The position numbers and the translations under genes are program-made. Below are positions 13,308 to 17,053 of a stretch of DNA of 17,053 bases, piece after piece. This DNA is from Elusimicrobiota bacterium (GTDB lineage: Bacteria; Elusimicrobiota; Elusimicrobia; 2-01-FULL-59-12; JACPXA01). Within the stretch, counting starts at the first letter, position 1; every line of letters begins with the position of its first letter. The stretch is taken from the NCBI GenBank assembly GCA_016196785.1, contig JACPXA010000162.1:1-17053 (forward strand). Direction: 5' to 3'. The notes beneath the pieces are model-generated. The model had not been told where the DNA came from, ran no database searches, and saw only the letters and a list, made by a program, of their open reading frames with translations.

Positions 13308-14996
13308 TTAGCGGGCTTCCGCAGATTCCCCTTCCAGGGAGCGGCTCGCTTGCGGCAACGCGTGGACCAGGGTGTTGTTGAACACCCCAAAGGCCTGGCC
13401 CGCCTTGATGGTGATGATGAGCCGGCGGTCCGTCCCGGGCGAGTCGCTCAGGGCCCAGGCGAAGTCAATGCGAGCGACGGTCCCACGGGTCGAGCGGGTG
13501 GGGCTCATCCGCAGCCCCACGCCGACATCGGTTCGGAAATCCCTCCGACCCAGGGACTGTCCCGCCACCTGGATGGCTCCCATGTCCAGGAAGGCGGCCC
13601 CCCCGACCCTGAGCAGGTGAAAGAATTCATAGGGGACGGCAACTCGGTGTTCCAGATTCAAGAGCACCGCCTTGTTCCCCGTGAGCGCGCGGACCTTGTA
13701 ACCCCTGAGGCCTGTATTGCCCCCCAACTCGAGTTGGTTCTCCCCGTCCAGGGCGTGCCCATACGCCCCTTCCAGGTGAAGCACGGTGGTGTTTGGCCAC
13801 CGCCACGTCTGCTTGATGAAGAGGTTGACATTACCGAAGGCGATGGTGTTCTCCAAACCTCCCGAGGCCGCTCGTCCTACCATCCCCGCCTGGCCGAGGA
13901 GAAACCGTCTCGTGTCGAGCTGTCCCCCCTGGCTGTCAATGATCGAAAACAGCGTCGTCGTCCGGTGCGAGCCGAAGGTCGTTGGGGCATAACCCAGCGA
14001 GAACTGCGCTTCATTGCCGAGGTTGACGTCTTCAACGCGTTCCATGCGGTCCAGGTAGGTTTCCTTGATGAACCGAGCATGGGTCCAGGAATAGCCTACG
14101 GAAGGGCCGCTCAAGGTCCGGTTGGCGGGGAGGGTGGCCGCGGCGGTCTCCGAGGTCGGTGAGAAACGATCCTCCTGATATTGGTAGGACACGGTCAACC
14201 GATGAGGCCACAGGGGATCTTGGATCACCCGACGGCCTAGGGAGACTGAGAGACCCCGTTGATCGTGGTTGAACTCGCTGGTTTTCGCCGCGTTCTGAAA
14301 GAGCTGGTCTTTGCGGATCACCCGACTCCCAGCGCCCCCGATCGCCCATGGCGTTCGCAGGGAATAAAAGGGGCGTTCCAGCCTTGCCGACGTCTCCGAG
14401 CCGTCACTGGTGTCGGCGAGGGCGAGCTGCAAGCGGGCCCATGTCCCGAGGAGTCGAGGGTCGTCATAGTGCAACTCATTTGACCGGCGGTCCAGGCTTT
14501 TGTCATAAAAGTAACTGAAGGTCTTGCCGTAGCCGAGGAGGTTCCGCTCGCGGAGCCCCGCCTTGTACGTCAGTTGGCCCCCTTCATGGTCGAAGCTGGC
14601 CTGAGGGGAGGTCGTCCAGGTGTCCTGGGTGTGGACGATCAGATCCACCTGGTTTTCGCCGACTGCACGCTGTTCGATGTCAGCCCGCTTGATGAATCGG
14701 TAGCGGCGGAGGTTTCGCTCGGACTCTTCGATCAGTATCGGATCCACCAGATCCCCGGGACGGAGCAGCACCTCGCGGCGGATGACCTGTTCCTTGGTCC
14801 GGATATGGAGGGCGTTGCCCCAGGTGAATGGCCAGCGGCGTTCCCCGGGGAGAGAGGGATCAAAGATATCCTTGGCGTCCAGGAGGATCCGTCGAACCGT
14901 CGGGCCGTTCGTGGGAGGCAAGGTCACACCGGCGGCGGTTGCAGCAAGCCACAAGCCCAAGGTCGTCACGCTCGCGTGTCGCAGGGACTTTCGCAT
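13308..14996 (-). CDS. Omp85-family outer-membrane beta-barrel protein (BamA/TamA-like) with one POTRA domain
   Basis: This 562-residue protein begins with a signal peptide (MRKSLRHASVTTLGLWLAATAAG). A single POTRA-like domain (about 33-125) follows: VIRREVLLRPGDLVD, ESERNLRRYRFIKRADIE, VDLIVHT. The rest alternates as a 16-strand-type barrel, with the Omp85 signature loop GLRGY at 429-433 in ELGGNTGLRGYKV. The last strand ends LIITIKAGQAF, the usual C-terminal Phe, but a polar tail of about 25 residues follows. Family members insert or translocate proteins or lipids across the outer membrane; one POTRA and no lipoprotein partners nearby argue against this being the main BamA. ATG 15008 is 4 codons upstream and equally possible; neither has ideal Shine-Dalgarno spacing. 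It diverges from yajQ across about 38 bp. Confidence 0.82.
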   Translation of the reverse strand: MRKSLRHASVTTLGLWLAATAAGVTLPPTNGPTVRRILLDAKDIFDPSLPGERRWPFTWGNALHIRTKEQVIRREVLLRPGDLVDPILIEESERNLRRYRFIKRADIEQRAVGENQVDLIVHTQDTWTTSPQASFDHEGGQLTYKAGLRERNLLGYGKTFSYFYDKSLDRRSNELHYDDPRLLGTWARLQLALADTSDGSETSARLERPFYSLRTPWAIGGAGSRVIRKDQLFQNAAKTSEFNHDQRGLSVSLGRRVIQDPLWPHRLTVSYQYQEDRFSPTSETAAATLPANRTLSGPSVGYSWTHARFIKETYLDRMERVEDVNLGNEAQFSLGYAPTTFGSHRTTTLFSIIDSQGGQLDTRRFLLGQAGMVGRAASGGLENTIAFGNVNLFIKQTWRWPNTTVLHLEGAYGHALDGENQLELGGNTGLRGYKVRALTGNKAVLLNLEHRVAVPYEFFHLLRVGGAAFLDMGAIQVAGQSLGRRDFRTDVGVGLRMSPTRSTRGTVARIDFAWALSDSPGTDRRLIITIKAGQAFGVFNNTLVHALPQASRSLEGESAEAR

Positions 14997-15034
14997 CGCT
15001 TCGATCATACCTTTTTGAAGAGGAGGGAACGCCC

Positions 15035-15532
15035 ATGGCTGAGGAGTTTTCCTTTGATATCGTCTCACAGGTCAACCTGCAGGAGGTCGAGAACGCGGTC
15101 AACCAAGCGAGTAAGGAAATCGGCACGCGGTTTGACTTTCGGGGTAGTCTGGCCCGAATCGAGTGGGACAAGAAAGGCGGGATCCTCACCCTGCTGGCTG
15201 AGGATGAAAGCCGCCTGAAAGGCGTCATTGAGGTATTCCAAGGAAAACTCAGCAAGCGCGGGGTGTCGCTTAAAAGCTTGAACTTTGGAACGATCGAACC
15301 GGCAGAGCGGGGGTCTGTTCGGCAGCAGGTCACCCTCCAGCAGGGAATCCCGCAGGACAAGGCGAGGACGCTCATTCAGATGATCAAACAGGCCGGCCTC
15401 AAAGTCCAAGCCGGCATCCAGGGGGACCATATCCGGGTCAGCTCCAAGAGCAAAGACGCCCTCCAGGCGACGATGACCTTGGTCAGTTCCAAGGATGTCG
15501 GTCTGCCCCTTCAGTTCGTGAATTACCGGTGA
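15035..15532 (+). CDS. yajQ: YajQ family nucleotide-binding protein (DUF520)
   Basis: This 165-residue protein matches YajQ end to end: FSFDIVSQVNLQEVENAVNQ, GTRFDFRGS, LLAEDESRLKGVIEVF, the central KLSKRGVSLKSL, and the ending VRVSSKSKDALQ-type segment through DVGLPLQFVNYR. It consists of two ferredoxin-like domains in the cytoplasm. Proteins of this family bind nucleotides or RNA, and the Xanthomonas member is a c-di-GMP receptor that acts with a transcription factor; whether this one does so is inference. ATG 15035 has AGGAGG about 8 nt upstream, the best ribosome-binding site in this part. Its stop overlaps the RNase HI start (GTGA). Confidence 0.95.
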   Translation: MAEEFSFDIVSQVNLQEVENAVNQASKEIGTRFDFRGSLARIEWDKKGGILTLLAEDESRLKGVIEVFQGKLSKRGVSLKSLNFGTIEPAERGSVRQQVTLQQGIPQDKARTLIQMIKQAGLKVQAGIQGDHIRVSSKSKDALQATMTLVSSKDVGLPLQFVNYR

Positions 15533-15966
15533 CCCTTCCTCCGTGGCAGGTGTATTCTGATGGCGGGGCACGCGGCAACCCGGGGCCGGCGGCGGTTGGG
15601 GTCGTGGTGTGTGACCCTCGAGGGCGGGTCGTTCGGGAGCACGCCGAATCCATTGGGGAAGCGACCAACAATCAGGCCGAGTACCGGGCGCTCGCCAAGG
15701 CACTGACGCTTGCCTCTGAGCTCGGGGCCTCTGCGGTTCGGTGTTTTCTCGACAGCCAACTGGTCGTCAGACAACTCACCGGTGTGTATCCGGTGAAACA
15801 TCCGGGACTCATTCCCTTGGCGCAAGAGATCATTCGCATCTCTCGGAGATTTACCCATGTCAGCTATCATCATGTGCTTAGGTCCCATCGGATGATCCAA
15901 CGAGCGGATCACCTCTTAAACCAATCACTTGATCGAATAAAAGCCAAGGGAGAGCCAGAAGCGTAG
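15529..15966 (+). CDS. rnhA: Ribonuclease HI family protein
   Basis: This 145-residue protein has the RNase H fold and its four acidic active-site residues: D11 in YSDGGARGNPGPAA, E51 in NNQAEYRAL, D75 in FLDSQLVVRQL and D127 in QRADHLLNQ. It cuts RNA in RNA-DNA hybrids, removing R-loops and primers. It lacks the basic handle region of E. coli RNase HI, as in the archaeal/Actinobacteria-like short type. GTG 15529 overlaps the yajQ stop as GTGA, so it is probably translated by coupling. The last codons lie in the first arm of an inverted repeat, and a strong terminator follows at 16004-16038. Confidence 0.9.
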   Translation: MTLPPWQVYSDGGARGNPGPAAVGVVVCDPRGRVVREHAESIGEATNNQAEYRALAKALTLASELGASAVRCFLDSQLVVRQLTGVYPVKHPGLIPLAQEIIRISRRFTHVSYHHVLRSHRMIQRADHLLNQSLDRIKAKGEPEA

Positions 15967-15995
15967 CGAACGAAGCCACGTCCCTGGCTCTCCCT
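15947..15995. repeat. 12-bp inverted repeat overlapping the rnhA stop codon
   Basis: AGGGAGAGCCAG (15947-15958) is perfectly complementary to CTGGCTCTCCCT (15984-15995), around a 25-nt loop holding the stop codon TAG. No T-run follows. It stands directly before the terminator hairpin and could protect the 3' end or be a REP-type element. Confidence 0.65.
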
Positions 15996-16003
15996 AACAA
16001 AGA

Positions 16004-16038
16004 CCCACCCTCCCTGGGGGGAGGGAGGGTGGGCTTTT
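16004..16038. terminator. Bidirectional intrinsic terminator between rnhA and the minus-strand pair
   Basis: CCCACCCTCCCT (16004-16015) pairs perfectly with AGGGAGGGTGGG (16022-16033) around GGGGGG, followed by CTTTT on the plus strand. Read from the other side it ends in TCTTTGTT, so it can serve both converging units. The right arm with its loop also reads as four G-runs with single-base spacers. Confidence 0.8.
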
Positions 16039-16082
16039 GGGGGAAAACGCTTGAAATGCGGTCAGGCCGTCAAACGTGGCGG

Positions 16083-16694
16083 CTATGGCGAAATCGTCGG
16101 TTCGACGTTGGGAGACTCGTCAGGGCCGATCGTGTTAATCTCAGGAGCCGTTGGATTCGCCACGTCACGCAGGTGGGCATCCTCTCTCGTGTCAAATTCT
16201 TCTCCTTGCCAGGTCGTCGTGTTCTGATTGACGCGATTGGCTGGGCTTACCGCCAGCGCTCCGTTCATGCTTTCCAGGGCGGTGGCAACGTTCTTAACGT
16301 CGTGACTGTGCGGCTGCATCAGCGTCACCACGTCCCGGGATGTCTCAACTTGGGCGGTGTCCTTGGTGAGCGGGCCGGCGTTGAGGACCAGCAATTCTGC
16401 GGTATTCTCACCCGAAAATCTGAAGTATTGCTCGATCCGCTTCCGGCTCCCTTCAGCCACGAGGTCTCTACTCAGTTGGTAGTCGCCGCGACGCAGATCC
16501 TGAGCCGAGGTATCGAGTCGGGTCTCCTGGGCGATCGAGGCGGCGATCTCTTGCCGGAAATCTTGTTGGAAGACCGCCATCTCATCACTCAGGGCCAGGT
16601 TGGGGTGGGCCACGATCGTCATCGCTGGCAAGAGAGGGGTAAGCACCCCCACACGAAAGGCGAGCCAGGCGGTGCCCCATCGGTGCCAGTTCAT
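16083..16694 (-). CDS. Exported protein of unknown function
   Basis: I do not recognise this 203-residue protein. The N-terminus (MNWHRWGTAWLAFRVGVLTP) looks like a signal peptide with cleavage near residues 30-35. The rest is hydrophilic: a likely helical segment rich in Gln, Glu and Arg (about 36-90), then a mixed part, then a disordered Pro/Asn/Thr/Glu-rich tail that ends at TAG 16083. No metal or catalytic motif and no Cys is visible. ATG 16694 overlaps the stop of the upstream CBM48 gene as ATGA, so the two are co-translated and probably work together. A terminator (16004-16038) follows. Since CBM48 proteins of this kind are often anti-sigma-linked, a periplasmic partner in an envelope-stress operon is possible, but nothing in this protein shows it. 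Confidence 0.65.
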   Translation of the reverse strand: MNWHRWGTAWLAFRVGVLTPLLPAMTIVAHPNLALSDEMAVFQQDFRQEIAASIAQETRLDTSAQDLRRGDYQLSRDLVAEGSRKRIEQYFRFSGENTAELLVLNAGPLTKDTAQVETSRDVVTLMQPHSHDVKNVATALESMNGALAVSPANRVNQNTTTWQGEEFDTREDAHLRDVANPTAPEINTIGPDESPNVEPTISP

Positions 16695-17053
16695 AGGGTG
16701 AGCACCGCGTTCTTCCGGCCGTAGCCGTCATCCACCTGTTGCACCGCGGTCGGATCCGGGATCCAGGTCGCACCGTTCACCACAAACATATATTGATACT
16801 GGCCGGGTGCCAGCGGGACTGTGACGCTCCATCGGCCGTTGTGCCGAACCAACCGGGTGGCTTGGGAGTTCCATCCATTGAAGTCCCCCACGACAGCCAC
16901 CTCCTGGGCTTCGGGCATCTGGAGCGTGAACGTCACGGGCATTAACGCAGATGCCTGAGTCGTGGGCCTGCCCCCGAAGGCCAGAATCGGGGGTCGGCTT
17001 CGGTGCGCCGTAGGGGTCCAGAGCAGTACCCATGCCGCCATCGCTGAGGCGGC
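16691..17053 (-). CDS. CBM48 / AMPK-beta-like glycogen-binding domain protein (5' end beyond window)
   Basis: At least 120 residues are visible and the frame is open to the window edge; ATG 17041 is only the first visible Met. A short hydrophobic stretch (AAWVLLWTP) comes first, probably the end of a membrane segment, then a linker. A complete CBM48 domain follows: VTFTLQMPEAQEVAVVGDFNGWN, RHNGRWSVTVPL, GQYQYMFVVNGATWIPDP and DGYGRKNAVLTL. This domain binds alpha-glucans in AMPK-beta and branching enzymes. The same domain with an upstream membrane segment and zinc-finger anti-sigma domain is common in bacteria next to ECF sigma factors, so an anti-sigma protein is a fair guess (inference; the deciding N-terminus is outside). 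It is translationally coupled to the downstream exported protein. Confidence 0.85.
   Translation of the reverse strand, partial: AASAMAAWVLLWTPTAHRSRPPILAFGGRPTTQASALMPVTFTLQMPEAQEVAVVGDFNGWNSQATRLVRHNGRWSVTVPLAPGQYQYMFVVNGATWIPDPTAVQQVDDGYGRKNAVLTL

Noticed and set aside
13200..14162. Plus-strand 320-codon open frame opposite the Omp85 gene
   Set aside because: Composition is that of an antisense shadow with no recognisable domain, while the minus strand encodes a clear barrel protein.
14443..14466. CCCGAGGAGTCGAGGGTCGTC resembling the 65-bp repeat
   Set aside because: Only the first about 9 bases match, and it is in-frame Omp85 coding sequence; likely chance.
16029..16724. Plus-strand 231-codon open frame
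   Set aside because: It begins in the terminator region and runs antisense to the exported protein, which has a signal peptide and coupled start.

Overview
The window comes from a high-GC Gram-negative bacterium. It encodes an Omp85-type outer-membrane protein and several exported proteins. The arrangement argC-argJ, then threonylcarbamoyl-AMP synthase, low-molecular-weight phosphatase and glyA, together with the small GIY-YIG gene flanked by repeats, suggests an environmental lineage such as NC10/Methylomirabilota or Nitrospirota. That assignment is inference from gene content and has low confidence.

Left part (1-1152, minus strand): the 5' end of a secreted SBBP-type (beta-propeller repeat) protein runs off the edge, with a good promoter and Shine-Dalgarno. 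Upstream of it lies aroD, which has lost an internal segment and changed frame. Middle part (1218-7858, plus strand): a tight housekeeping run comprising a membrane-anchored GAF/HD-GYP protein with altered metal ligands, rsmI, argC, argJ, threonylcarbamoyl-AMP synthase, an arginine-phosphatase-like LMW phosphatase and glyA. The last four overlap one another. A long hairpin repeat carries the argJ start codon, and a short dispersed-type repeat sits in frame inside the phosphatase.

Right of glyA (7873-12383, minus strand) are a histidine kinase fused to a degenerate GGDEF domain and, upstream of it, a 936-residue exported protein made almost entirely of about 50 aromatic-rich units of about 17-18 residues. 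I do not recognise that family. Next to it a small, lower-GC GIY-YIG nuclease gene lies between two direct copies of a 65-bp repeat, and the outer copy is completed by palindromic ends. This looks like a small mobile or REP-like cassette.

Right end (12980-17053): a DUF971 protein converges on an Omp85 outer-membrane protein. YajQ and RNase HI (overlapping, plus strand) diverge from the Omp85 gene with a gap of only about 38 bp. A strong hairpin terminator separates them from a minus-strand pair: a CBM48 (AMPK-beta-like glycogen-binding) protein cut by the window edge, and a downstream exported protein of unknown function. Three proteins relate to cyclic-di-GMP: the altered HD-GYP, the degenerate GGDEF and YajQ. 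I saw no tRNA, rRNA or CRISPR array.
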